Positions 26,852 through 35,327 of a stretch of 64,000 nt of DNA are shown here, piece by piece. Position numbers and translations under genes: made by a program. The DNA lies in NCBI RefSeq assembly GCF_005508865.1, contig NZ_SCOM01000004.1, positions 248,001 through 312,000 on the forward strand. The letters run 5' to 3'. Source of the stretch: Pseudomonas sp. F(2018) (lineage in GTDB: Bacteria > Pseudomonadota > Gammaproteobacteria > Pseudomonadales > Pseudomonadaceae). How positions within the stretch are numbered: the stretch's first letter is position 1; every line of letters starts with the position of its first letter. Below the pieces are notes generated by a model, which searched no databases, was not told the DNA's origin, and saw only the letters and a program-made list of their open reading frames with translations.

Positions 26852-27676
26852 ATGAGTACCCAGCGAGAACGTGGCGAAACCTTCCGGGCTCTGCACCAGG
26901 GCGAGGGCCTGCTGGTCCTGCCCAACCCTTGGGACGCCGGTTCGGCGAAGATGCTCGCCCGGCTCGGCTTCCAGGCCCTGGCCACCACCAGCGCCGGCCT
27001 GGCCTTCTCCTTGGGGCGGCGTGACGCGGAAGGTGCGGTGAGCCGCGACGAATGCCTGGCCAATGCCCGCGCGATAGTCGAGGCGACGCCGCTGCCGGTG
27101 GCCGCCGACCTGGAGAACGGCTACGGCGATGCCCCCGAGGACTGTGCGGCGACCATCCGCCTGGCTGCCGGGATCGGCCTGGTCGGCGGCTCCATCGAGG
27201 ACGCCACGGGCCGTGCCAATATGCCGATCTATCCGCAGGACTTGGCCGTGGAGCGTATCCGCGCTGCGGTGGAGGCGGCGCGTGCGCTGGACTTCCCCTT
27301 CACCCTGGCCGCGCGGGCGGAGAACTTCCTGCACGGCCGCGCCGATCTGGACGACACCATCCGCCGCCTGGTGGCCTATGCCGAGGCCGGTGCCGATGTG
27401 CTCTATGCACCCGGGCTGCGCAGCCGCGAGGAGATCAAGGCGGTGGTGGAGGCCGTGGCGCCGCGACCGGTCAACGTGCTGGTCGGCTCCCCCAGCCTGC
27501 GCCTGTCCCTGGCCGAGCTGATCGAGCTGGGGGTGAAGCGGGTCAGCGTCGGCTCCAACCTGGCGCGGGTCGCCTACGGCGAATTCTTCTTCGCCGCCGG
27601 CGAGCTGGCCCGTGGCAGCCTGGCGACGATGGGCGAGGCCATGCCGTTCGACGAGATCAACGACCTGTTCGGCTGA
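26852..27676 (+). CDS. Isocitrate lyase / PEP mutase family protein
   Basis: 274 residues of the PEP mutase/isocitrate lyase superfamily. Visible are LPNPWDAGSAKML, the Mg-binding and catalytic strand VAADLENGYGDAP, and FTLAARAENFLHG. The isocitrate lyase signature KKCGH is absent, so lyase activity on isocitrate or methylisocitrate is unlikely; oxaloacetate decarboxylase-like or PEP-hydrolase-like activity is possible. AAGGAG precedes the ATG. The extensin-like gene follows after 4 bases. Confidence 0.85.
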   Translation: MSTQRERGETFRALHQGEGLLVLPNPWDAGSAKMLARLGFQALATTSAGLAFSLGRRDAEGAVSRDECLANARAIVEATPLPVAADLENGYGDAPEDCAATIRLAAGIGLVGGSIEDATGRANMPIYPQDLAVERIRAAVEAARALDFPFTLAARAENFLHGRADLDDTIRRLVAYAEAGADVLYAPGLRSREEIKAVVEAVAPRPVNVLVGSPSLRLSLAELIELGVKRVSVGSNLARVAYGEFFFAAGELARGSLATMGEAMPFDEINDLFG

Positions 27677-27680
27677 CGGC

Positions 27681-28370
27681 ATGCGCCGTGCGTTCTGCTT
27701 GCTGGTGCTGCTGATGCTGCTCGGCACGCCGCTGGCGGTTTACCGCGGCTGGTTGCCCGTGCCGCCAGCATGGAATCCCTGGACGCCGCTGGACGTACGC
27801 CAACCGCCCAACCTGCTCACCGGCTACAAACTGATGCGCCTGCAGCGCGATCCCCAGCTTTGCCGGCTGGCGCTGGACAGCAGCGTGCTGCGCTACACGG
27901 CGGTGGCGGACAGCGAACCCGCCGCCGGTTGCGCCGTGGAGAATGCGGTGCGGGTGCAGCGCGCCGGTGTGCAGTTCAGCTCGGCGTTCCTCGCCAGCTG
28001 CAAGCTGGCCGTGGCCTACGCCCTGTTTGAGGAACATGGCCTGCAGCCGGCCGCGCGCCAGGCATTCGGCCAGCCGGTGGCGCGGGTCGAGCATCTGGGC
28101 AGCTTCGCCTGCCGCAACATCGGCACCAGTCAGCGGCGCAGCCAGCACGCCAGCGCCAACGCCCTGGATATCGCCGGCTTTCGCCTACAGGACGGGCGGC
28201 GCATCAGTGTGGCCAGGCACTGGGAAGGGGCGGGGCAGGAGGCGCTGTTCCTGCGCCAGGTGCGCGATGCGGCGTGCTCCAGTTTCAACGTCATCCTGGG
28301 GCCGGAGTACAACGCCGCCCATCGCGACCATTTCCACCTGGATATGGGGCTGTTTCGCCTCTGTCGCTAG
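27681..28370 (+). CDS. Extensin-like family protein (M15-like peptidase fold)
   Basis: 229 residues with an N-terminal signal or anchor (FCLLVLLMLLGTPLAVY). The C-terminal extensin-like domain has the zinc-ligand pattern of LAS/M15 peptidoglycan peptidases: SQHASANALDIAGF (His and Asp) and HRDHFHLDMG (HxH). Four Cys could form two disulfides in the periplasm. A cell-wall hydrolase role is inferred from the fold. Directly follows the PEP mutase family gene and converges on the EF-hand gene. Confidence 0.85.
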   Translation: MRRAFCLLVLLMLLGTPLAVYRGWLPVPPAWNPWTPLDVRQPPNLLTGYKLMRLQRDPQLCRLALDSSVLRYTAVADSEPAAGCAVENAVRVQRAGVQFSSAFLASCKLAVAYALFEEHGLQPAARQAFGQPVARVEHLGSFACRNIGTSQRRSQHASANALDIAGFRLQDGRRISVARHWEGAGQEALFLRQVRDAACSSFNVILGPEYNAAHRDHFHLDMGLFRLCR

Positions 28371-28384
28371 CGCCTGCGCAACGG

Positions 28385-29149
28385 CTAGCGGCGCGCCAGC
28401 AGCAGGTCGGCGGCCTGGCCGCGGCGACCGTCGGCGAATTCGAACTGGCCGAGCTGGGCGATCTCGTCGTAGGCGCCAAGCGCCTGCTTGACGTCATGGG
28501 CCTGCAGCTCGATGGCGGCCACGCCGGCCTGGGTCAGGCTCTGGGCCTGCTGCTTGCCGGCGGCATCGAAGCGCAGCAGGCGCAGGCGATCGAACACCGC
28601 ATCCTGGGCATCGATGCGGCCATCGCGGTTGTCGTCGTGCCTGGCCAGCTCGGCGAAACCATTGGTGGCGCCGTTCTGGTCGCCGAACAGCTCGCGGCCA
28701 TCATCGATGCGGCCATTGCCATTGCGGTCCAGGGCCAGCAGGGCGTCGTCGCCGCTGGGGGCGCTGATCCGGTCGTTGCGGCCATCGGCGTCCAGGTCGA
28801 AACGTACGGCGTCGTCCAGCCCGCGGGTGGTGAAGCCATTGCTGGCCAGGTCCAGCACCAGTGGGTCGGTCTTCTGCGGCTGCGGGTTGGCGGTCACGTT
28901 GAGCTGCAGTTCGCGCTGCTGCAATACCTGCTGGAAACTGGCGGCCTGGGCCATGGCGTCTACCGGTGGAGCATCGGCGGCGTCTGGCTGGCTGGCCTCT
29001 TCGATCTCGGCCGCTGCCTCGGGAGGCGGCTGCTCGCCCTTGGGCATCAGGGTACGGCGCAGGATCTGGTAGTCGAGGGAGTCGCGCAGGCCGGCGTCCA
29101 GCTGCTTGTCCAGCGCGGAGGAGCGAGGTGCGGAGAGGGCGTCGAACAT
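28385..29149 (-). CDS. Hypothetical protein with EF-hand-like calcium loops
   Basis: 254 residues. Three Asp-rich loops resemble EF-hand or dockerin-type calcium sites: DLDADGRNDRI, DRNGNGRIDDGRELFG and DDNRDGRIDAQD (about residues 117-195). The N-terminal 90 residues are helical and polar, without a signal peptide, so export, if any, would be by another route. DPLVLDLASNGF just before the loops is a motif I associate with secreted calcium-binding proteins. Function unknown. It diverges from rsmJ. Confidence 0.75.
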   Translation of the reverse strand: MFDALSAPRSSALDKQLDAGLRDSLDYQILRRTLMPKGEQPPPEAAAEIEEASQPDAADAPPVDAMAQAASFQQVLQQRELQLNVTANPQPQKTDPLVLDLASNGFTTRGLDDAVRFDLDADGRNDRISAPSGDDALLALDRNGNGRIDDGRELFGDQNGATNGFAELARHDDNRDGRIDAQDAVFDRLRLLRFDAAGKQQAQSLTQAGVAAIELQAHDVKQALGAYDEIAQLGQFEFADGRRGQAADLLLARR

Positions 29150-29256
29150 GGGGGAACTCGTTGCGGCCGCCGCTGGCCGCCTCTGGCAGAATAGGGCGTT
29201 ACTGTTCTATCGGCCGCGCGCCGTCCCTGTTGAACGTTTTTTGAGCATATTTCCCG

Positions 29257-30036
29257 ATGAGCGACGAGCGGCCTATAACCAGAATTCGAGTCGAGGCCCA
29301 GTTGCCCGTGTTTGCCGAGTCCGCCGGTCGCTGGGCCGAGCGCCTGGGGCTGCCGTTGCAGGGCGAGGCCGAGTTCGCCCTGCAGCTGGGCGAGGAGGGC
29401 CTGCAACTGGCCGAGCTGGGGCCGCAGGCGCCGGGGCCGGTGCGGGTGGACTTCGTCGAGGGCGCCGTGGCCCATCGTCGCCTGTATGGCGGCGGCAGCG
29501 GGCAGATGATCGCCAAGGCGGTCGGTGTACAGCCGGGCGTGCGTCCGAGCGTGCTGGATGCCACGGCGGGGCTGGGGCGCGATGCCTTCGTGCTGGCGAG
29601 CCTGGGCTGTGCGGTGACCATGAGTGAGCGTCAGCCGATCATCGCCGCCTTGCTCGAGGACGGCCTGGCGCGCGCCGCCCGCGACGCCGAGGTGGCGCCC
29701 ATCGCCGCGCAGATGCGCCTGCTACAAGGCAATGCCATCGAGCTGATGCGTGATTGGCAGGGCGAGCCGCCCCAGGTGATCTATCTCGACCCGATGTTCC
29801 CGCACCGTGACAAGAGCGCACTGGTGAAGAAGGAGATGCGCCTGTTCCGCCCGCTGGTGGGCGACGACATGGACGCTCCCGCACTGCTCGAGGCCGCCCT
29901 GGCCCTGGCCAGCCACCGGGTGGTGGCCAAGCGTCCGCGCAAGGCGCCGATTATCGAGGGCGCCAAGCCGAGCTATGCGCTGGAGGGCAAATCCAGCCGC
30001 TACGATATCTACCCGAAGAAGGCCCTCAAGCCCTAA
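29257..30036 (+). CDS. rsmJ: 16S rRNA (guanine1516-N2)-methyltransferase
   Basis: 259 residues of the RsmJ (YhiQ) family, methylating G1516 in helix 45 of 16S rRNA with S-adenosylmethionine. The Rossmann motif I is VLDATAGLGRDAFVLASLG and the catalytic motif IV is VIYLDPMFPHRDKSALVKK. Length matches the family. It stands alone on the plus strand; the gap downstream is a repeat element shared with 11804-11882. Confidence 0.93.
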   Translation: MSDERPITRIRVEAQLPVFAESAGRWAERLGLPLQGEAEFALQLGEEGLQLAELGPQAPGPVRVDFVEGAVAHRRLYGGGSGQMIAKAVGVQPGVRPSVLDATAGLGRDAFVLASLGCAVTMSERQPIIAALLEDGLARAARDAEVAPIAAQMRLLQGNAIELMRDWQGEPPQVIYLDPMFPHRDKSALVKKEMRLFRPLVGDDMDAPALLEAALALASHRVVAKRPRKAPIIEGAKPSYALEGKSSRYDIYPKKALKP

Positions 30037-30078
30037 GAGCCTGCCGACGACCTCTTGATCGTCGGCCATGCTGCGTTG

Positions 30079-30135
30079 AAATTGGGTTCGGGCTGCTCAT
30101 TTACTACTTGTAAACTCCGCACCCTCTCCCAATTT
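30079..30135. repeat. Dispersed inverted repeat, copy 2 (GCTCATTTAC...TGTAAACT core)
   Basis: Perfect arms AAATTGGG (30079-30086) and CCCAATTT (30128-30135) enclose GCTCATTTAC-TACT-TGTAAACTCCGC (30095-30120). Flanks also resemble copy 1 (AGATCGTAAGCAGGC here, AGATCGTGAGCGGGC there). It lies between the convergent rsmJ and mexL-like genes and may terminate both. Confidence 0.7.
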
Positions 30136-30175
30136 CGCCTTGCCTGGCTCTAGCTCAAAAGATCGTAAGCAGGCT

Positions 30176-30814
30176 CTATGGCCTGTATGCGCGCACGAAC
30201 AGCTGCACCACTTCCAGCACGTGCTCCTCGGCCTCCTGGGCGCCGAGCGGCTGGGCCACGCCCATCAGCAGGCGGAAGTGGCAGCCGCCCTTGATCAGGC
30301 AGAAGAAGTGCTCGGCGGCGTGCTGCGGGTTGTCGACCTGCAGCTGGCCGCGGCTATTGGCCTGCTCCAGCAGATGCTGCATGGCGTCGATCACCCGCTG
30401 TGGACCGGCGCTGAAGAACAGCTGGGACAGCTGCGGATTCTGTGCCCCCTGGGCCACCATCAGGCGGTGCATGGCCAGGGATTCCTCGCTGTTGATCAGT
30501 GCGTTGAAGCCGCGGGCGATGGCCAGCAAAGCCTGCTCGATGCTGCTGTCCGGGCGCAGTTCGAAGAACAGCGGCGGCAGCTGTTCCGCGCACTTGGACT
30601 CCACCGCGCAGGCGAACAGCGTCTCCTTGTCGGTGAAGTGGCTGTACACCGTGAGCTTGGACACCCCGGCCTCGGCCGCGATGGCATCCATGCTGCTGCC
30701 GTCGTAGCCGTTGTGCATGAACAAGCGCTTGGCGGCTTCCAGAATGGCCAGGCGTTTGGCGGGATCCTTTGGCCGTCCGGGGCCGCCGGTGGACTGAAAC
30801 GATTTGTCGGACAT
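30176..30814 (-). CDS. mexL: TetR family repressor, MexL-like
   Basis: 212 residues, the length I remember for MexL, with a TetR helix-turn-helix at about 18-62 (AKRLAILEAAKRLFMHNGY, then AAEAGVSKLTVYSHF). The ATG at 30814 (MSDKSF) is preferred over upstream in-frame ATGs, since those would place the coding region across the divergent promoter. It is divergent from an RND efflux pair, the mexL-mexJK arrangement of P. aeruginosa (PA3678-3676). An inverted repeat in the 94-base gap is a good operator candidate. Confidence 0.82.
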   Translation of the reverse strand: MSDKSFQSTGGPGRPKDPAKRLAILEAAKRLFMHNGYDGSSMDAIAAEAGVSKLTVYSHFTDKETLFACAVESKCAEQLPPLFFELRPDSSIEQALLAIARGFNALINSEESLAMHRLMVAQGAQNPQLSQLFFSAGPQRVIDAMQHLLEQANSRGQLQVDNPQHAAEHFFCLIKGGCHFRLLMGVAQPLGAQEAEEHVLEVVQLFVRAYRP

Positions 30815-30852
30815 TTGGCTTTTTAATACTGGACTGGCGAGTTCGCTATTTT

Positions 30853-30875
30853 TACTATACCGGGCAGTATAAGTA
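30853..30875. promoter_or_regulatory. Candidate MexL operator
   Basis: TACTATAC (30853-30860) and GTATAAGTA (30867-30875) form an imperfect inverted repeat in the divergent promoter region, placed to block transcription both ways. Confidence 0.55.
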
Positions 30876-30908
30876 TTCCAAGCATCTTTTTGCGAAAGGT
30901 CGTCCATC

Positions 30909-32012
30909 ATGCTCCGTCATGCTCTGTCGCTCGCTGTGCCTCTGTCGCTGATCTCCCTGCTGGTTGCCTGTGGCAACGGTGAAACCGTCGAGGCTCCGGC
31001 GCGCCCGGCCATGGTGGTGCACCCACTGCCGGCGGCGGATGCGGTGGATACCTACCCCGGCGAAGTGCGTGCGCGCTTCGAGCCGGAGCTGGCGTTCCGC
31101 ATCGGCGGCAAGATCACCAAGCGCCTGGTGGACGCCGGTGACCGGGTGCGCAAGGACCAGCCGCTGGCCGAGCTGGATGCCCAGGACGTCAAACTGCAGC
31201 TGGAGGCGGCCCGGGCCCAGGTCAACGCCGCCGAGGCCAACCTCAAGCTGGTGCGCTCCGAGCGCGACCGCTACAAGACCCTGCTGGCCCGCCAGCTGAT
31301 CAGCCAGTCGCAGTACGACACGGTCGAGAACCAGTACCGCGCCGGCGAGGCGCGGGTGAAGCAGATCAAGGCCGAATTCGACGTGGCCAGCAACCAGGCC
31401 GGCTACTCGGTGCTGCGTGCCTCCCAAGATGGCCTGGTGGCACGCCGCCTGGCCGAAGTGGGCCAGGTGGTGGCCGCCGGCCAGACCGTGTTCACCCTGG
31501 CCGTCGATGGCGAGCGTGAAGTGCTGATCAGCGTGCCGGAGCATGCCCTGGAGCGCTTCCGCATCGGCCAGGAAGTGAGCATCGAGCTGTGGTCGCAGCC
31601 GGACAAGCAGTTCCCCGGCCGTATTCGCGAGCTATCGCCGGCCGCCGACGCCCAGTCGCGCACCTTCGCTGCCCGTGTGACCTTCAGCGATCCCAAGGTC
31701 AAGGCCGAGGTGGGGCAGAGCGCCCGCGTGTCGATCACCGCCGATGGCGAGGTGCCGCTGTCGGTGCCGCTGTCCGCGCTCAGCGCGGAGAAGGGCAAGC
31801 CCTTCGTCTGGGTCATCGATCCCAAGGAATCCAAGGCCGTGCGCACTCCGGTGCGCGTCGGCGCCTACGGCCAGGAGCGCGTGTCGATCCTGGAAGGCCT
31901 GAAGGAGGGCGACTGGGTTGTCGCCGCCGGCGTGCACGTGTTGCTCGATGGGCAGAAGGTGCGTCCGGTGGATCGCGACAACCGCCTGGTTGCACTGGCG
32001 CACAAGGAGTAA
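30909..32012 (+). CDS. mexJ: RND efflux periplasmic adaptor, MexJ-like
   Basis: 367 residues. A lipobox (LLVACG, Cys near 21) anchors the adaptor. The barrel-sandwich hybrid halves (FRIGGKITKRLVDAGDRV and RASQDGLVARRLAEVGQVV) flank a coiled-coil hairpin (about 93-155, LEAARAQVNAAEANLKLV), followed by beta-barrel and membrane-proximal domains. The RND permease gene starts 3 bases after its stop. No outer-membrane channel gene follows, as for mexJK, which borrow OprM or OpmH in P. aeruginosa. Confidence 0.87.
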   Translation: MLRHALSLAVPLSLISLLVACGNGETVEAPARPAMVVHPLPAADAVDTYPGEVRARFEPELAFRIGGKITKRLVDAGDRVRKDQPLAELDAQDVKLQLEAARAQVNAAEANLKLVRSERDRYKTLLARQLISQSQYDTVENQYRAGEARVKQIKAEFDVASNQAGYSVLRASQDGLVARRLAEVGQVVAAGQTVFTLAVDGEREVLISVPEHALERFRIGQEVSIELWSQPDKQFPGRIRELSPAADAQSRTFAARVTFSDPKVKAEVGQSARVSITADGEVPLSVPLSALSAEKGKPFVWVIDPKESKAVRTPVRVGAYGQERVSILEGLKEGDWVVAAGVHVLLDGQKVRPVDRDNRLVALAHKE

Positions 32013-32015
32013 GCC

Positions 32016-35000
32016 ATGTCCTTCAACCTGTCCGAGTGGGCGCTGCGCAACCGCAGCGTCGTGCGTTACCTGATGCTGGTGCTGGCGGTGATCGGCGCGC
32101 TGTCCTACACCAAGCTGGGCCAGAGCGAGGACCCGCCCTTCACCTTCAAGGCCATGGTCATCCGTACCGACTGGCCGGGCGCCACTGCCGAGGAGGTCTC
32201 GCGGCAGATCACCGAGCGCATCGAGAAGAAGGTGATGGAGACCGGTGACTACCAGTTCATCAACTCCTATTCGCGCCCGGGTGAGTCGGTGGTCACCTTC
32301 ATGGCCCGCGACGACATCATCTCGAAGAACATCCCCGAGCTCTGGTACCAGGTGCGCAAGAAGGTCGGCGACATCCGCCACACTCTGCCGCCGGGCATCC
32401 GTGGGCCGTTCTTCAACGACGAGTTCGGCACCACCTTCGGCAACATCTACGCGCTCACCGGCGAAGGTTTCGACTACGCGGTGATGAAGGACTACGCCGA
32501 CCGCCTGCAGCTGCAGCTGCAGCGGGTCAAGGACGTGGGCAAGGTCGAGCTGCTCGGCCTGCAGGACGAGAAGATCTGGATCGAGCTGTCCAACGTCAAG
32601 CTGGCCACCCTCGGCCTGCCGCTGGCGGCCGTGCAGCAGGCGCTGGACGAGCAGAACGCGGTGGCCTATTCGGGCTTCTTCGAGACGCCGACCGACCGCG
32701 TGCAGATGCGTGTGTCCGGGCGCTTCACCTCGGTCGACGAGATTCGTGACTTCCCCATCCGCGTTGGCGACCGCACCTTCCGTCTCGGCGACGTGGCCGA
32801 GGTGCATCGTGGCTTCAACGATCCGCAGGCGCCGCGCATGCGCTTCATGAGCCAGGATGCCATCGGCATCGCCGTGTCGATGAAGGCCGGCGGCGACATC
32901 CTGGTGCTGGGCGAGGCCCTGGAGCACGAGTTCGCCCGCCTGCAGCAGACCCTGCCGGTGGGCATGGAGCTGCACAAGGTGTCCGACCAGCCGGCGGCGG
33001 TGAAGACCGGTGTGGGCGAGTTCGTCCAGGTACTGGTCGAGGCGCTGATCATCGTGCTGCTGGTCAGCTTCTTCTCCCTCGGCCTGCGCACCGGTCTGGT
33101 GGTGGCGTTGTCCATCCCGCTGGTGCTGGCGATGACTTTCGCCCTGATGCACTACTTCGGCATCGGCCTGCACAAGATCTCCCTCGGCGCGCTGGTGCTG
33201 GCGCTGGGCCTGCTGGTGGACGACGCGATCATTGCGGTGGAGATGATGGCGATCAAGATGGAGCAGGGCTACGACCGCTTCCGCGCGGCCAGCTTCGCCT
33301 GGACCAGCACGGCCTTCCCGATGCTCACCGGCACTCTGATCACCGCCGCCGGCTTCCTGCCGATCGCCACCGCCCAGTCCGGTACCGGCGAATACACCCG
33401 CTCGATCTTCCAGGTGGTGTGCATCGCCCTGCTGGTGTCCTGGGTCGCCGCCGTGGTGTTCGTGCCCTACCTGGGTGACCGCCTGCTGCCGGACCTGGCC
33501 AAGCTGCATGCGAAGAAGCATGGCGGCAACCCGGAGGGGCATGATCCCTACTCGACCACCTTCTACCAGACCGTGCGCGAAGTGGTGGAGTGGTGCGTGC
33601 GCCGACGCAAGACGGTGATCCTGGTCACCCTCGGCCTGTTCGTCGCCTCCATCGTGCTGTTCCGCTTCGTGCCGCAGCAGTTCTTCCCGGCCTCCGGGCG
33701 CCTGGAGCTGATGGTCGACATCAAGCTCACCGAGGGCTCGTCGCTGAAGGCCACCGAGGAACAGGTCAAGCGCCTGGAAGCCAAGCTCAAGGACCATCCG
33801 GGCATCGACAACTACGTGGCCTATGTCGGCAACGGCTCGCCGCGCTTCTACCTGCCCCTGGACCAGCAACTGGCCGCGACCCGCTTCGCCCAGTTCGTCA
33901 TCCTGGCCAAGAGCATCGAGGATCGCGAGCAGCTGCGCACCTGGCTGATCGAGGTGATGAACGAGGACTTCCCGTTCGCCCGTACCCGCGTCTCGCGCCT
34001 GGAAAACGGCCCGCCCGTGGGCTTCCCGATCCAGCTGCGGGTCAGTGGCGAGCACATCGACGAAGTGCGTGCCATCGCCCGCCAGGTAGCGGCCAAGGTG
34101 CGCGAGAACCCGCATGTGTCCAACGTGCACCTGAACTGGGAGGAGCCGAGCAAGGTCGTCTACCTCAACATCGACCAGGAGCGTGCCCGCGCCCTGGGCG
34201 TGAGCAGCGCCGACCTGTCGCAGTTCCTGCAGAGTTCGCTGACCGGCTCCAGTGTCAGCCTGTTCCGCGAGGACAACGAGCTGATCGAGATCCTCCTGCG
34301 TGGCACCGTGCGTGAGCGTCAGGCCCTGGAGTTGCTGCCGAGCCTGGCGGTGCCGACCAGCAGTGGCCAGAGCGTGGCCCTGTCGCAGATCGCCACCCTG
34401 GAGTACGGCTTCGAGGAGGGCGTGATCTGGCATCGCGACCGCCTGCCGACCGTGACCATCCTCGGCGACATCTATGGCAGCGAGCAGCCGGCCAGCCTGA
34501 CCAAGCAGATCCTGCCGACCCTGGAGCCGATCCGCGCCGAGCTGCCCAGCGGCTACCTGCTGGAAGTGGGTGGCACCGTGGAGGACTCGACCCGCGGGCA
34601 GAAGTCGGTCAACGCCGGCATCCCACTGTTCATCCTGGTAGTGCTGACCCTGCTCATGCTGCAGCTCAAGAGCATGTCGCGGGCGGCCATGGTGTTCCTC
34701 ACCGCGCCCCTGGGGCTGATCGGCGTGACCCTGTTCCTGCTGGTGTTCCAGCAGCCGTTCGGCTTCGTCGCCATGCTCGGCACCATCGCCCTGTCCGGCA
34801 TGATCATGCGCAACTCGGTGATCCTGGTGGACCAGATCGAGCAGGACATCGCCGCCGGCCTGGACCGCTGGCACGCCATCATCGAGGCCACGGTGCGGCG
34901 CTTCCGTCCCATCGTGCTGACCGCCCTGGCCGCGGTGCTGGCGATGATCCCGATGTCGCGCAGCGTGTTCTTCGGGCCGATGGCGGTGGCCATCATGGGT

Positions 35001-35087
35001 GGCCTGATCGTCGCCACCGCGCTGACTCTGCTGTTCCTGCCGGCGCTCTACGCGGCTTGGTTCAGGGTCAAGGAAGTCGAGCGCTAA
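32016..35087 (+). CDS. mexK: RND efflux inner-membrane transporter, MexK-like
   Basis: 1023 residues with the twelve-helix RND plan: TM1 near residues 12-30, a large periplasmic loop, TM2-6 (LIIVLLVSFFSLGLRTG onward), the proton-relay Asp pair in TM4 (GLLVDDAIIAVEMM), a second loop and TM8-12 near the C-terminus. It is a proton-driven drug exporter of the MexK/AcrB superfamily. Co-transcribed with the adaptor and closed by a strong terminator. Substrates cannot be read from sequence; MexJK exports triclosan and some antibiotics. Confidence 0.9.
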   Translation: MSFNLSEWALRNRSVVRYLMLVLAVIGALSYTKLGQSEDPPFTFKAMVIRTDWPGATAEEVSRQITERIEKKVMETGDYQFINSYSRPGESVVTFMARDDIISKNIPELWYQVRKKVGDIRHTLPPGIRGPFFNDEFGTTFGNIYALTGEGFDYAVMKDYADRLQLQLQRVKDVGKVELLGLQDEKIWIELSNVKLATLGLPLAAVQQALDEQNAVAYSGFFETPTDRVQMRVSGRFTSVDEIRDFPIRVGDRTFRLGDVAEVHRGFNDPQAPRMRFMSQDAIGIAVSMKAGGDILVLGEALEHEFARLQQTLPVGMELHKVSDQPAAVKTGVGEFVQVLVEALIIVLLVSFFSLGLRTGLVVALSIPLVLAMTFALMHYFGIGLHKISLGALVLALGLLVDDAIIAVEMMAIKMEQGYDRFRAASFAWTSTAFPMLTGTLITAAGFLPIATAQSGTGEYTRSIFQVVCIALLVSWVAAVVFVPYLGDRLLPDLAKLHAKKHGGNPEGHDPYSTTFYQTVREVVEWCVRRRKTVILVTLGLFVASIVLFRFVPQQFFPASGRLELMVDIKLTEGSSLKATEEQVKRLEAKLKDHPGIDNYVAYVGNGSPRFYLPLDQQLAATRFAQFVILAKSIEDREQLRTWLIEVMNEDFPFARTRVSRLENGPPVGFPIQLRVSGEHIDEVRAIARQVAAKVRENPHVSNVHLNWEEPSKVVYLNIDQERARALGVSSADLSQFLQSSLTGSSVSLFREDNELIEILLRGTVRERQALELLPSLAVPTSSGQSVALSQIATLEYGFEEGVIWHRDRLPTVTILGDIYGSEQPASLTKQILPTLEPIRAELPSGYLLEVGGTVEDSTRGQKSVNAGIPLFILVVLTLLMLQLKSMSRAAMVFLTAPLGLIGVTLFLLVFQQPFGFVAMLGTIALSGMIMRNSVILVDQIEQDIAAGLDRWHAIIEATVRRFRPIVLTALAAVLAMIPMSRSVFFGPMAVAIMGGLIVATALTLLFLPALYAAWFRVKEVER

Positions 35088-35100
35088 GCGCTACGCAGCG

Positions 35101-35128
35101 AAAAAGCCCGGCAACTGCCGGGCTTTTT
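35101..35128. terminator. Bidirectional-looking terminator after mexK
   Basis: AAAAAGCCCGGC (35101-35112), loop AACT, GCCGGGCTTTTT (35117-35128): a perfect 12-bp stem. Confidence 0.88.
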
Positions 35129-35207
35129 CATGGGCGTTCGGTCATCGGTTTGCACGGCAGCCTGGTTTGGCGCGTCTAAGGTTGTCTGTAGTCAGTGCCT
35201 TTTCCTG

Positions 35208-35258
35208 GTTGCACTGAGTTATGCCTCTCGTCGGAGATATGGGTTGCACTTAGTTGCA
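35208..35258. promoter_or_regulatory. Candidate PutA operator sites upstream of putA
   Basis: Three exact GTTGCA hexamers occur at 35208-35213, 35243-35248 and 35253-35258, the last two one helical turn apart. GTTGCA is the consensus bound by the PutA ribbon-helix-helix domain in E. coli (established, from memory). The downstream PutA has that domain, so autoregulation is likely. Confidence 0.65.
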
Positions 35259-35327
35259 CCATTGTTGTCGGGAGGTTTACTCTTCGGCCACGCGCGCCAA
35301 CCGCGCACCACTCAGACAGGATTACCG

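Noticed and set aside
26852..27676. Naming the PEP mutase family gene as methylisocitrate lyase (prpB)
   Set aside because: The KKCGH signature needed for isocitrate or methylisocitrate lyase is missing and no prp genes are near.
31632..34874. A very long open frame on the minus strand opposite the MexK gene
   Set aside because: It is a GC-rich shadow of a well supported RND transporter; its translation is low in complexity and has no recognisable domains. The same holds for the long antisense frames opposite putA (35322-39290) and at 15681-18908.
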